A program made the position numbers and the translations under genes. Source: a bacterium (GTDB taxonomy: Bacteria; Spirochaetota; UBA4802; UBA5550). From it: a stretch of DNA of 9,738 bases. The notes under the pieces are model-generated. The model ran no database searches. It was not told where the DNA came from and saw only the letters and a list, made by a program, of their open reading frames with translations. Shown piece after piece: positions 1 to 6,560 of the stretch; within the stretch, counting starts at the first letter, position 1; each line of letters starts with the position of its first letter. The stretch covers positions 1 to 9,738 of the forward strand of contig JAAENB010000863.1 in the NCBI GenBank assembly GCA_024224995.1, in the 5' to 3' direction.

Positions 1-127
1 CAGAACGTTCGGAACTCGCTCCGCTCAAACAGCCTCACAACCTGCCGAGGCATCACTCCAGGCAGGCATAATTTACATTCCGAACTACGTTTTTCGGTAT
101 ATTAAGACACGACCGACCCTGTGTAGC
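1..127. other. Gene-free left end with short inverted repeats
   Basis: No gene is supported here. Visible structures are CCTGCC (41-46) facing GGCAGG (61-66), GCCTC (32-36) facing GAGGC (47-51), and the palindrome GAACGTTC (3-10). Read on the minus strand, bases 68 to 1 stay open in one frame and would give a peptide ending PRQVVRLFERSEFRTF, running off the window edge. There is no start or ribosome binding site for it in the window. It is either the remnant of a dispersed repeat or part of an element continuing to the left. Confidence 0.4.
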
Positions 128-272
128 GGGGTGCGACCCCTCTGTGGTGTTGACCCGGGATAAAATTTTCGGGAAAGAGCCCGTAGAGGCGTTGCATGCA
201 ACGTCTCAAAACCAAACCCCGGGCAAAATCTTCGGAAACAGGCCCTGTGTAAATTTAAGTTTCTTGAGAGAG
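128..272 (+). repeat. Composite palindromic dispersed repeat, left copy
   Basis: This segment matches the reverse complement of 9430-9624. In order it has a hairpin GGGGT-GCG-ACCCC (128-140), a 23-base block (137-159) identical to the reverse complement of 9541-9563, a first unit starting CCCGGG and ending GCCC (154-182), a central palindrome (186-207), a second copy of the unit (218-245) and a tail with AGTTTCTT (259-266). The two units are about 28-29 bases each and are direct repeats around the palindrome. The arrangement looks like a dispersed intergenic repeat (REP or MITE-like). Whether a transposase mobilises it cannot be seen here. Confidence 0.8.
186..207. repeat. 22-base near-perfect palindrome inside the left repeat
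   Basis: The core CGTTGCATGCAACG (190-203) is a perfect 14-base palindrome. It extends on both sides by GAG and CTC to 22 bases with a single mismatched pair (G189 opposite T204, a wobble if transcribed). The counterpart at 9493-9515 on the right is the same palindrome with one extra central base. As RNA it would fold into a strong hairpin. No T-tract follows, so a terminator role is unlikely. Confidence 0.85.
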
Positions 273-300
273 CGATTTTTAAGCACTTTTTTGAGTAAAT

Positions 301-316
301 ATGAACAACGTTCTTG
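301..316. promoter_or_regulatory. Upstream operator-like site (GAACAACGTTC)
   Basis: GAACAACGTTC (303-313) is a dyad, GAAC-N3-GTTC. It is the exact reverse complement of the site at 367-377 on the other side of the promoter, and both sites start with ATGAAC. The centres (308 and 372) are 64 bp apart, close to six helical turns. This one lies just upstream of the -35 hexamer, near -52 relative to the inferred start. The regulator is unknown and is not encoded in the window. Confidence 0.55.
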
Positions 317-324
317 TTTTTTGC

Positions 325-353
325 TTGACAAAGGGCCTTGAATTATGTATATT
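325..353 (+). promoter_or_regulatory. Sigma-70-type promoter of the methyltransferase gene
   Basis: TTGACA (325-330), a 17-base spacer and TATATT (348-353) form a near-consensus housekeeping promoter. The transcription start should lie near 360, leaving a leader of about 48 bases before the ATG at 408. The -10 box sits inside the dyad at 345-366, and operator-like dyads sit on both sides. The promoter is therefore strong in itself and probably held down by a repressor. Confidence 0.8.
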
Positions 354-366
354 AATGAGTATACAT
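345..366. promoter_or_regulatory. Dyad over the -10 box (ATGTATA-N8-TATACAT)
   Basis: Seven-base arms ATGTATA (345-351) and TATACAT (360-366) are perfect inverted repeats separated by eight bases. They enclose the -10 hexamer and the expected start site. A dimeric repressor bound here would block polymerase. The right arm abuts the GAACGTTGTTC site directly, so two regulators might compete or cooperate. The arms are AT-rich, so chance is not excluded. Confidence 0.5.
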
Positions 367-380
367 GAACGTTGTTCGTG
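365..380. promoter_or_regulatory. Downstream operator-like site (GAACGTTGTTC)
   Basis: GAACGTTGTTC (367-377) lies just after the inferred transcription start and is the exact reverse complement of the upstream site at 303-313. It would sit in the transcribed leader. A dimer on each site could make a short repression loop around the promoter. The dyad GAAC-N3-GTTC resembles LexA and ArsR/SmtB half-sites, but both of those usually have a different spacing, so no family is assigned. Confidence 0.55.
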
Positions 381-407
381 TTTTGAATTTAGTAAACGGA
401 GGTCTAT

Positions 408-1082
408 ATGCTTAAAAATAACACATCACCTTACCGGCCGGTTGAGTCATATCTGTATGACCGGGTAATTGCTCCCGCAGTTGTGGGAATGTCGGAACAG
501 CTTACGGGAGATTTTATTGATGGGATTCCGAAAAACGCGTCTGTCCTTGATGTGGGCTGCGGCGGCGGACATATGGCTGTGAAGCTTGCTTCTTCCCGCC
601 CCGATCTCGGGGTAACGGGGCTTGATCTTTCGCCGGAGCAGGTACAGCGCGCGGGGAAACGCTCTTCCGAAGCCGGAGCCCGGGCTGTGTTTACACAGGG
701 CTCGGCTCTTTCCATACCGTTTGAGGACTCTTCTTTTGATGTGGTCTATAGTATTGCTTCTATCAAACACTGGCCGGGCCCGGCAGCGGGAGTTCTGGAA
801 TGTATCCGGGTCCTGAAAGAAGGGGGCCTGCTTATGATCTATGAAGTGGACCGTTATTGCTCCGCCGACGAGGTTCAGTCTTTTACGGATAAATGGAAAT
901 TACCGAAATTGTTTAAACCCGGAGCCAGGGTCTTTTTTAAAAAAATCGTTGCGGAACGGTCTTTCGCAATGGAGGAAATGGAATCAATGCTGGCACCCCT
1001 GGGCTGTCCCTTCGAAGTAGCCGCAGTCCCCGGAACTGTGGGCTGGCACGTCCGGGCAGAAAAACCGGAATCTTCCGGCTGA
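408..1082 (+). CDS. Class I SAM-dependent methyltransferase
   Basis: A 224-residue soluble protein with the Methyltransf_11/25 type Rossmann fold. The glycine-rich SAM-binding motif I is VLDVGCGGG (46-54). The acidic residue ending strand beta-2 is D73 in GLDLS. The stretch FEDSSFDVVYS (105-115) matches motif IV of UbiE/Methyltransf_11 proteins, and IRVLKEGGLLMIYEV (133-147) is the usual post-motif strand. The acceptor substrate cannot be told from sequence: small molecule, quinone or lipid are all possible. No Cys cluster typical of arsenite methyltransferase ArsM is seen. The start at 408 is well supported by GGAGG at 398-402 with five bases of spacing. The gene is monocistronic, behind a promoter flanked by symmetric operator-like sites, which suggests induction by a specific signal. 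By eye it is more GC-rich than the genes to its right, which could point to separate acquisition. Confidence 0.9.
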   Translation: MLKNNTSPYRPVESYLYDRVIAPAVVGMSEQLTGDFIDGIPKNASVLDVGCGGGHMAVKLASSRPDLGVTGLDLSPEQVQRAGKRSSEAGARAVFTQGSALSIPFEDSSFDVVYSIASIKHWPGPAAGVLECIRVLKEGGLLMIYEVDRYCSADEVQSFTDKWKLPKLFKPGARVFFKKIVAERSFAMEEMESMLAPLGCPFEVAAVPGTVGWHVRAEKPESSG

Positions 1083-1095
1083 TCCCTTTATGAAA

Positions 1096-1124
1096 GCGCG
1101 GTTACGCAGCCGCGCATTCTTTTT
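1096..1124 (+). terminator. Probable intrinsic terminator of the methyltransferase gene
   Basis: GCGCGG (1096-1101) and CCGCGC (1110-1115) form a six-pair GC stem with an eight-base loop, followed by ATTCTTTTT. It starts 13 bases after the stop codon. On the minus strand the same stem is followed by TTTC, so it may weakly stop transcripts of the convergent phosphatase gene too. A second CCGCGCTCTTT at 1133-1143 could pair with the left arm instead. Confidence 0.6.
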
Positions 1125-1146
1125 CCGGAATACCGCGCTCTTTCTT

Positions 1147-1174
1147 CGAACCTCGAACCTCGAACCTCGAACCT
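1147..1174 (-). repeat. Heptamer tandem repeat, four copies of AGGTTCG (minus strand)
   Basis: Four perfect copies of CGAACCT (AGGTTCG on the minus strand) run without interruption. On the minus strand the array begins inside the TAG stop codon of the phosphatase gene (1175-1173) and continues downstream. The same heptamer appears twice behind the TPR gene at 9387-9400, again in sense orientation after a stop codon. The copy number may vary between strains, as in other short tandem repeats. Confidence 0.9.
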
Positions 1175-3275
1175 ATCCCCAATACTGCACCACCAGTATG
1201 GCGATATCGTCACTTAACGCGCTTCTGCCGCAAAACGAGATTACTCCATCGTATAAGTTCCGGCAGAGCTCTTCTGCTGAATTGGATTGGTCCGCATAGT
1301 GCCGGACCCAGTGGCAGAGTTTATCGTAGTCGTTGCCCGTTAGCATTGTTCCTTCGGGGTTTGCCGCTTCTGTTACGCCGTCGGTGTAAAGGATAATATA
1401 ATCTCCGTGGTGTAATGAAACACTCACTTCTTCATAGACCGGTTCCGCCAGGTCGCTAATAACCGACCCCTTTGAATATACAATTTCCATGCCCCCGTTA
1501 TGGCGGGCAATAAGCAGCGGCGGGTGGCCCGCGTTCCCGGAAATGAGTTTGCCCGTACCAAGATCTATTGAGCATATTAATGCTGATATAAAATTACTCC
1601 CGATATTTTTTACAAGCGGGGAACTGATCTCTACCAGAGTTTTTCCCGGGTGCTCAATGGAGCTGTCCCAGTTTGCCAGGGCCATTTTGGTCATTGAGGC
1701 GAGAAACGCAGCCGGAACTCCATGGCCAATAACATCACAAATAAACAGTCCCAGGTAATTGCTTTCCTCGTGGAACAGGATGTCGATAAAATCTCCACCC
1801 ACCATCATCATCGGTTCATAGGTATAAGCCAGAGATATGCCGGGAATGTCGGGAATCTTCGCGGGGAGTAGTGAATACTGGATCTTCCTGGCCATTTCCA
1901 GTTCTTTTATGGCAGTTTCATGCGCTTCCTGTAGTTCTTCGGTTCGATCCTCAACCATTTTTTCAAGATTATTGGCGTAATTGTCCAGCCTGGTCTTGTT
2001 TTCGAGCATTGTCCGGGCCATTGTATTAAAATTGCTGATTAAATAGCCCATTTCATCATTAACCGACACAGGCATCTGTATATGGTAATGTTCCTTTTTT
2101 AATTCGTCAAAACCCGTGAGCAGGAGCTTTATGGGCCTCCATACTACCCGGTCGATGAATATACTAAAGGCAGCGAAACCGATTACTGAGAATAAACTAA
2201 TCGCAATAACAAAGGCCATCGCAGTTGTATGAATATATTGCCGGTACCGGGTATAGGAAAATCCCACGTCATACGTGCCGGCGGAGTCGGGATCGGAAAA
2301 GGTAAAGACAATAAAATGAGTTCCGGCTTTCTCCCCGGGGATTATTTTTTTTTCACCGGCCGAGGCAGTACCAGGGGGATTCTTTTTTAAGAAGCTGAAA
2401 TCATGGGGGCGGTAATTACTCTCAACAAGCATGCGTATGGAGAGCTGCCTGTGCTGCTCCGTATATGAACGGTCCCGGTCACGGAGTATAAAATAGGCTA
2501 ACAGGATCAGGAGGACAATGAGTGATACATGAGTAATTCCGGCAACTTTTCCCACAAAACTGATTTTGTCCCTGGCAATATTAAGATATACAATAAAAAT
2601 TGTGAGCCAGCCTATGGCCATAACAAGATACCATGACAGGTGGAAAATATATTTGTCCAGTATCCCGGCTTTTGCCAGAAGGTTCCCGGTGACAGGAAAA
2701 AAGACAACTGCTAATATACAGAGCGTAATAGTCAGCACCGCGGACCGTTCCTCCTTTTGAGCCCTTTTAACGCGCCAGATCCCGGCGATAATAAATATCG
2801 TCATATAAATAAGTATGATGACTGCTGCGGTTAGAGTAATCTCTTTTTCACGCAGGCTCCAGAATTCCGCGTTAGTATAAAAGACTTTTTCTACATAAAA
2901 TGACCGGAGAATAAAAGCTGCTGCCACGAGTATTGATACTATATACTGGACCCGGAAAAGGATCTTTGCGAATTTTATTTTTTGAGGATCGGGGAAATAA
3001 AAATAAAACCGTACCAGATGAATTAAACTGCACAGTCCTGCGAATACCGTTAACCAGCGGTGATAGGCTGCTGCCGGAGTATAGAGAGTAAAACCCAGGA
3101 AATAGGCAAAATTGAGCAGGGCCTGCCAGAAGCAGATGAGACTAAAATGAATGGTGGCAGTTGATTTGTTTTTAGTAGCGGTTAAAAAGATAAAGAACAG
3201 GAGAAGCAAAAAGCATGTTACCAGCGCTCCAAAAGAGAGAAAATTGATGTATATGCTGTTATATATCTCTTCCAT
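1173..3275 (-). CDS. Membrane-bound HAMP-SpoIIE (PP2C-type) serine phosphatase
   Basis: A 700-residue sensor phosphatase. Seven hydrophobic segments fill residues 10-231, resembling 7TM sensor modules. An eighth segment (about 244-264), an extracytoplasmic stretch (265-350) and a ninth segment (351-375) follow. Next come a HAMP-like region (376-428, with P381 and DEMG at 407-410) and a coiled coil (425-465). The C-terminal PP2C/SpoIIE phosphatase (475-698) keeps the metal-ligand motifs GGDF (D495), DVIGHG (D514), TDGVTEA (D632) and SDD (688-690), so it should be active. Family members usually dephosphorylate an anti-anti-sigma (STAS) protein; no such partner is encoded nearby. It is probably co-transcribed with the small ORF 86 bases upstream. 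The ATG at 3275 lacks a clear Shine-Dalgarno, so translation may depend on a neighbour or the start may be misplaced. The extracellular signal is unknown. Confidence 0.92.
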   Translation of the reverse strand: MEEIYNSIYINFLSFGALVTCFLLLLFFIFLTATKNKSTATIHFSLICFWQALLNFAYFLGFTLYTPAAAYHRWLTVFAGLCSLIHLVRFYFYFPDPQKIKFAKILFRVQYIVSILVAAAFILRSFYVEKVFYTNAEFWSLREKEITLTAAVIILIYMTIFIIAGIWRVKRAQKEERSAVLTITLCILAVVFFPVTGNLLAKAGILDKYIFHLSWYLVMAIGWLTIFIVYLNIARDKISFVGKVAGITHVSLIVLLILLAYFILRDRDRSYTEQHRQLSIRMLVESNYRPHDFSFLKKNPPGTASAGEKKIIPGEKAGTHFIVFTFSDPDSAGTYDVGFSYTRYRQYIHTTAMAFVIAISLFSVIGFAAFSIFIDRVVWRPIKLLLTGFDELKKEHYHIQMPVSVNDEMGYLISNFNTMARTMLENKTRLDNYANNLEKMVEDRTEELQEAHETAIKELEMARKIQYSLLPAKIPDIPGISLAYTYEPMMMVGGDFIDILFHEESNYLGLFICDVIGHGVPAAFLASMTKMALANWDSSIEHPGKTLVEISSPLVKNIGSNFISALICSIDLGTGKLISGNAGHPPLLIARHNGGMEIVYSKGSVISDLAEPVYEEVSVSLHHGDYIILYTDGVTEAANPEGTMLTGNDYDKLCHWVRHYADQSNSAEELCRNLYDGVISFCGRSALSDDIAILVVQYWG

Positions 3276-3361
3276 TGTTTCGATACCGGGTAGTGTCTGT
3301 TTGAATCTCCGGTCGGCAGCAGCCGGCCGAAGTTTCTGAGTCTTGTGTCAAAAGCCCGGTT

Positions 3362-3532
3362 TTAACGAAGGGGAAATAGGGTTCTCCTTCTCCTGTTTAA
3401 TTCGGTTTCCCTTTTCTCGAGCTGTTTGTCCATAAGAAGCATGGATTTCACTTTGAGACGGTTTTCCGGTAAACCCGGCCGGGAGTCGTTGTCCAGGACA
3501 TCAGATCCTTCAATAATAAACGGTATTTTCAT
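3362..3532 (-). CDS. Small hypothetical protein, 56 residues
   Basis: I do not recognise this protein. It begins MKIPFIIEGSDVLDND, is followed by a basic helix-prone half with KQLEKRETELNRRRR near the C-terminus, and has no membrane segment. The start ATG (3532-3530) has GGAGG (complement of 3541-3545) eight bases upstream. A TTGACA-N16-TATACT promoter lies just before that, which makes real expression likely. An in-frame TTG at 3547 would add five residues but overlaps the Shine-Dalgarno. It is the first gene ahead of the SpoIIE phosphatase, separated by 86 bases that contain a TCGGC/GCCGA hairpin. It could be a small partner of the phosphatase, an unrelated small protein, or a leader peptide. 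Confidence 0.6.
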   Translation of the reverse strand: MKIPFIIEGSDVLDNDSRPGLPENRLKVKSMLLMDKQLEKRETELNRRRRTLFPLR

Positions 3533-3557
3533 AAGCGCAACCTCCAATAGTATAAAA

Positions 3558-3585
3558 AGTATAGCTTATTTGGGAGGAGTGTCAA
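3558..3585 (-). promoter_or_regulatory. Promoter of the small ORF and phosphatase
   Basis: On the minus strand TTGACA (3585-3580), a 16-base spacer and TATACT (3563-3558) make a near-consensus sigma-70 promoter. A second TATACT lies nine bases further on (3554-3549). The transcript would start near 3551 and have a leader of about 20 bases containing the Shine-Dalgarno at 3545-3541. Confidence 0.75.
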
Positions 3586-3601
3586 GGGGAAAAATGTTTA
3601 A

Positions 3602-3626
3602 TAAAAGCCGGGGCTAATTCCCGAGC
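3602..3626 (-). terminator. Likely terminator of the rel-maf operon
   Basis: On the minus strand GCTCGGG and CCCCGGC are separated by six bases and followed by TTTTATT. The stem has a C-C mismatch and a wobble, so it is moderate. It begins 14 bases after the maf stop codon and lies just upstream of the promoter for the next minus-strand unit, as expected for a boundary between two operons. Confidence 0.45.
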
Positions 3627-3639
3627 GCACCTTATTTAT

Positions 3640-4248
3640 TTAAACTGTTCCCGGTTTTAGTTCTTGCAGGAGGTTCATGGAGCCCAGCATGGAGAAGAAA
3701 AGGCCCAGGGGGAAACCGATCACATTGGAGATTGAGCCGTTTACGTCTTCCACGATCATGTCGCCGAATTCCTGGATGGCATAGGCTCCGGCTTTATCCA
3801 TGTAGGTGATCCGGTCCAGGTAGGCGAGGATCTGTTCCCGTGAAAGCTTTTTAAACCGGACTTGTGTTGCTTCCATGTCCGTAAGCTCCCGGCTTATGTT
3901 CCGGTTCGCGTCACAAACAAGAAGAGATATCCCGGTAATAACCCGGTGGGGTTTTCCGCTGAGCATGGAGAGGATATTTACGGCGTCTTCTTTATGGGCC
4001 GGCTTGCCCAGGATAATACCGTCGATCGTTACAATAGTGTCGGAAGTAATAATAAGAGAATTTTCAGCAGCAGGGGATGAAAGAATACAGCTTCCTTTTT
4101 CCCGGGACATACGGAGAACAAAATCATCGGGAGATTCTTCCGGAAGATGGGTTTCATCCACATCAGGACTGATTATTTCAAAAGAATCAATTAATTGTCC
4201 CAGGAGTTCTTTGCGGCGGGGGGATGATGAGCCGAGAATGATTTTCAT
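3640..4248 (-). CDS. maf: Maf family nucleoside triphosphate pyrophosphatase
   Basis: A 202-residue protein of the usual Maf length. Maf enzymes hydrolyse non-canonical or excess nucleoside triphosphates to the monophosphate and pyrophosphate, and in some bacteria overproduction blocks septum formation. The sequence has the N-terminal phosphate-binding motif SSSPRR (7-12), the catalytic aspartate D70 in SDT (69-71), KP at 82-83, DKAGAYAIQ (151-159) and SNVIGFPL (174-181). The DKAGAYxIQ signature resembles YhdE-type members, which prefer dTTP and UTP; this preference is inferred from family knowledge. The start codon overlaps the rel stop by one base (TAATG), so the two are probably translationally coupled. 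No own Shine-Dalgarno is needed or evident. A terminator-like hairpin follows. Confidence 0.95.
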   Translation of the reverse strand: MKIILGSSSPRRKELLGQLIDSFEIISPDVDETHLPEESPDDFVLRMSREKGSCILSSPAAENSLIITSDTIVTIDGIILGKPAHKEDAVNILSMLSGKPHRVITGISLLVCDANRNISRELTDMEATQVRFKKLSREQILAYLDRITYMDKAGAYAIQEFGDMIVEDVNGSISNVIGFPLGLFFSMLGSMNLLQELKPGTV

Positions 4249-6311
4249 TATTTAAGCACAACTTTTTCGTTCATTTTATATACATTGGTTACGTTCTTTA
4301 TTTTTTTTATCCGCTTGATAACGTCAAAAAGATGGTCATTACTCCGGACTTCCAGGATAAACTTGAACATGGCATTGTCTTTTTCTTTTACCTGGGCTTC
4401 GGCTTTCATGATGTGGGTTTTCGAAAGGGTGATCTCATCAATTATATCTTTCAAGAGTTTGGCCCGGTCTAAGGCCTCAACCGCAAGCTTGATGGGGTAA
4501 TAGGAATTGTCAGTTTCTTCCCACACAATGTCAATAAACCGCTCTTTTTCGGTTTTGAGCCGTTCCAGTGACGGGCAGGTCTTTTTGTGAATGGTAATTC
4601 CCCGTCCCCTGGTAATAAACCCCACAACATTGTCCCCGGGAATGGGCTGGCAGCACTGGGAAAGTTTAATGAGAATATTGGATGTTCCTTCAATGGAAAT
4701 TCCTGTTCCTCCCTGGCGCGAGAATTTCTTTAGTTTGATCTGTTCATTTTGAGGAATGGAAACGGTCGCGGTCCGTTCTTCTTTTTTGGTCTTTTCTTTT
4801 TTGTTCCTGGGTTCTGCTTCGTCCTTTTTATTTACTTTTACTTTTGTTTTTGTTTTACTCTTCCGCAGCCAGTTCCTGATCTTATACCGGGCACGGGATG
4901 ATTTTACGAATTTGAGCCATGTTTCCGAAGGATGGCCGTTTTTACTGGTGAGGACTTCAATAATGTCGCCGCTGGTTAATCTGCTCCGTAACGGAACGAT
5001 CTTGTTGTTTACTTTCGCGCCAACAGTATGGTTTCCCACTTCAGTGTGAATGGCATAGGCAAAATCGACCGGAGTGGCATCGGGGGATAGTTTGATGATC
5101 TTGCCTTTGGGAGTGAAGACGAATATTTCATCATCAATAAGATCCATTTTCAGGTTCGTCATAAACTCCCTGGTTGTTTCGGTCCCGCTGTCGGGACTTT
5201 CGATATTCTGCAGCAGTGACAGGTCTTTAAATTCATTTTGCAGCGGAGAGGAACGGTCTTTGTAGGCCCAGTGAGCGGCAATACCCATTTCCGCGGTCAT
5301 GTGCATCTCCGTTGTCCTGATCTGGACCTCCAGGGGATACCCTTCAGGACCAATTACTGTGGTATGTAATGACTGGTACATATTTGTTTTGGGAACGGCA
5401 ATATAATCTTTAAACCGGGACGCTATAGGAGACCAGAGAGTATGCACCACCCCAAGGATTCCATAACAGTCTTTTACCTCATCGGTAATAATGCGGATTG
5501 CCCGTATGTCGTAGATCTCATCGAGCGCTTTGCTCTGCATTTTCATTTTCCGGTAAATTGAAAAGTAGTGCTTGGCCCTGCTGGTAATTACGGCATTAAT
5601 GGAAAGAGCTTTGACCTTTTCCGAAAGGATCCTGTTAATGCTCTTAAAATATTTTTCAAGTTCCCTGCTCCTTTTCGCCAGCATTTTTTTTAGTTCGCTA
5701 TACTCCACCGGGTGGATCACATGAAATGCCAGGTCTTCCAGCTCCGAGCTTATTTTGGAAATTCCCAGCCGCCGTGCCATGGGAGCGTAAATGTCCAGCG
5801 TCTCTTTGGCAATACGCTGCTGCTTTTCTTCGGGCTGGAACATAAGGGTTCTCATATTATGCAGTTTGTCTGCCAGTTTGATGATTATCACCCTTGCGTC
5901 TTTGATTGTAGCAATAAGCATTTTTCTCAGGGTCTCTGCCTGGGCTGTGGCCTTGGACCTGTTCTTAATGGAAGATATTTTTGTAACACCGTCCACCAGA
6001 AGAGCAATTTCTTCATTAAATTGGTTTTTTAATTTCTCAAGTGATATACCGGTATCCTCAACAACATCATGCAGAAGCGCGCCTGTTATTGTCGTGGTAT
6101 CCAGCTTAAGGTCTGCCAGGATTATTCCAATCTCAAGAGGGTGGATAATATAGGGTTCACCGGAAAGACGGACCTGCCCTTTATGCGCCTCATCAGCGTA
6201 ATCATACGCTCTTTGCACCAGGTCCAGGTCTGCTTCGGGATCATTTTTCTGTATCATTGCAAGAAGGGTTTTTATATCCCTGCTTCTTATTTTTAATTCT
6301 ATTTCAGACAT
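4248..6311 (-). CDS. rel: Bifunctional (p)ppGpp synthetase/hydrolase Rel/SpoT
   Basis: A 687-residue long RSH protein controlling the stringent response. The hydrolase HD domain keeps H57, HDVVED (81-86) and D148, so hydrolysis should work. The synthetase domain has R245, K247, SIYRKMK (251-257), YDIRAIRI (267-274), KDYIAVPKTNMYQSLHT (301-317) and EVQIRT (328-333). The acceptor-loop RFKD (299-302) is the charge pattern of bifunctional Rel rather than the EFDD type of synthetase-only RelA. A TGS domain spans about 395-458, then a Lys-rich linker (484-513), a zinc-finger-like region with SQCC (551-554) and C579, and an ACT domain (about 606-687). Odd points are Met at 311 where GYQSLHT normally has Gly, and the unusually basic linker. 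It heads an operon with maf, preceded by a good promoter and a leader of about 115 bases. The Shine-Dalgarno is weak. Confidence 0.96.
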   Translation of the reverse strand: MSEIELKIRSRDIKTLLAMIQKNDPEADLDLVQRAYDYADEAHKGQVRLSGEPYIIHPLEIGIILADLKLDTTTITGALLHDVVEDTGISLEKLKNQFNEEIALLVDGVTKISSIKNRSKATAQAETLRKMLIATIKDARVIIIKLADKLHNMRTLMFQPEEKQQRIAKETLDIYAPMARRLGISKISSELEDLAFHVIHPVEYSELKKMLAKRSRELEKYFKSINRILSEKVKALSINAVITSRAKHYFSIYRKMKMQSKALDEIYDIRAIRIITDEVKDCYGILGVVHTLWSPIASRFKDYIAVPKTNMYQSLHTTVIGPEGYPLEVQIRTTEMHMTAEMGIAAHWAYKDRSSPLQNEFKDLSLLQNIESPDSGTETTREFMTNLKMDLIDDEIFVFTPKGKIIKLSPDATPVDFAYAIHTEVGNHTVGAKVNNKIVPLRSRLTSGDIIEVLTSKNGHPSETWLKFVKSSRARYKIRNWLRKSKTKTKVKVNKKDEAEPRNKKEKTKKEERTATVSIPQNEQIKLKKFSRQGGTGISIEGTSNILIKLSQCCQPIPGDNVVGFITRGRGITIHKKTCPSLERLKTEKERFIDIVWEETDNSYYPIKLAVEALDRAKLLKDIIDEITLSKTHIMKAEAQVKEKDNAMFKFILEVRSNDHLFDVIKRIKKIKNVTNVYKMNEKVVLK

Positions 6312-6433
6312 TTACCCGTTTCTCTAATAAATTTTATGCTACATAAAAGAGTTTTGTTTTCAAAAAAGCGTTACTTTTGCCTGTTCCGAGGTTTTTTTGA
6401 AAAAAAAAGCTCTTTTTAATTGTATTAATCAAC

Positions 6434-6462
6434 AGTATCCTAAATTTTTGATATATTGTCAA
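6434..6462 (-). promoter_or_regulatory. Probable promoter of rel-maf
   Basis: On the minus strand TTGACA (6462-6457), 17 bases and GATACT (6439-6434) form a good sigma-70 match. The start would fall near 6427, giving a leader of about 115 bases before the rel ATG at 6311. The leader is rich in A and T runs and has no clear regulatory hairpin. The same 249-base intergenic region must also promote the divergent gene at 6561, but there I see only a -10-like TAAAAT (6521-6526) without a well-spaced -35. Confidence 0.65.
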
Positions 6463-6560
6463 ATAGAACAGTGATTATTATTTAAAAATAATGTTACTGC
6501 TTAAATATACCGAAAATAGATAAAATGGACTCTGTATAGGGAAGCGAAACTGCTTTTATT

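Noticed and set aside
144..341. Plus-strand ORF of 65 codons upstream of the methyltransferase
   Set aside because: It lies across the composite repeat and the promoter, has no Shine-Dalgarno, and its peptide just reads out the duplicated CCCGGG units.
303..377. LexA (SOS) boxes
   Set aside because: The dyads are GAAC-N3-GTTC, whereas the Gram-positive-type box has four bases between the arms, and a methyltransferase is not a typical SOS gene.
431..770. Minus-strand ORFs inside the methyltransferase gene
   Set aside because: They are antisense to a clear methyltransferase with intact SAM motifs and show no start signals of their own.
1147..1174. Tandem heptamers as a CRISPR array
   Set aside because: The unit is only seven bases with no spacers, and no cas genes are present.
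1090..1299. Plus-strand ORF running from the terminator hairpin into the phosphatase gene
   Set aside because: It crosses a terminator and the heptamer array and is antisense to the conserved C-terminus of the phosphatase.
6474..6492. AT-only hairpin upstream of the FnIII gene
   Set aside because: ATTATTT/AAATAAT in a very AT-rich region is expected by chance and has no GC stem.
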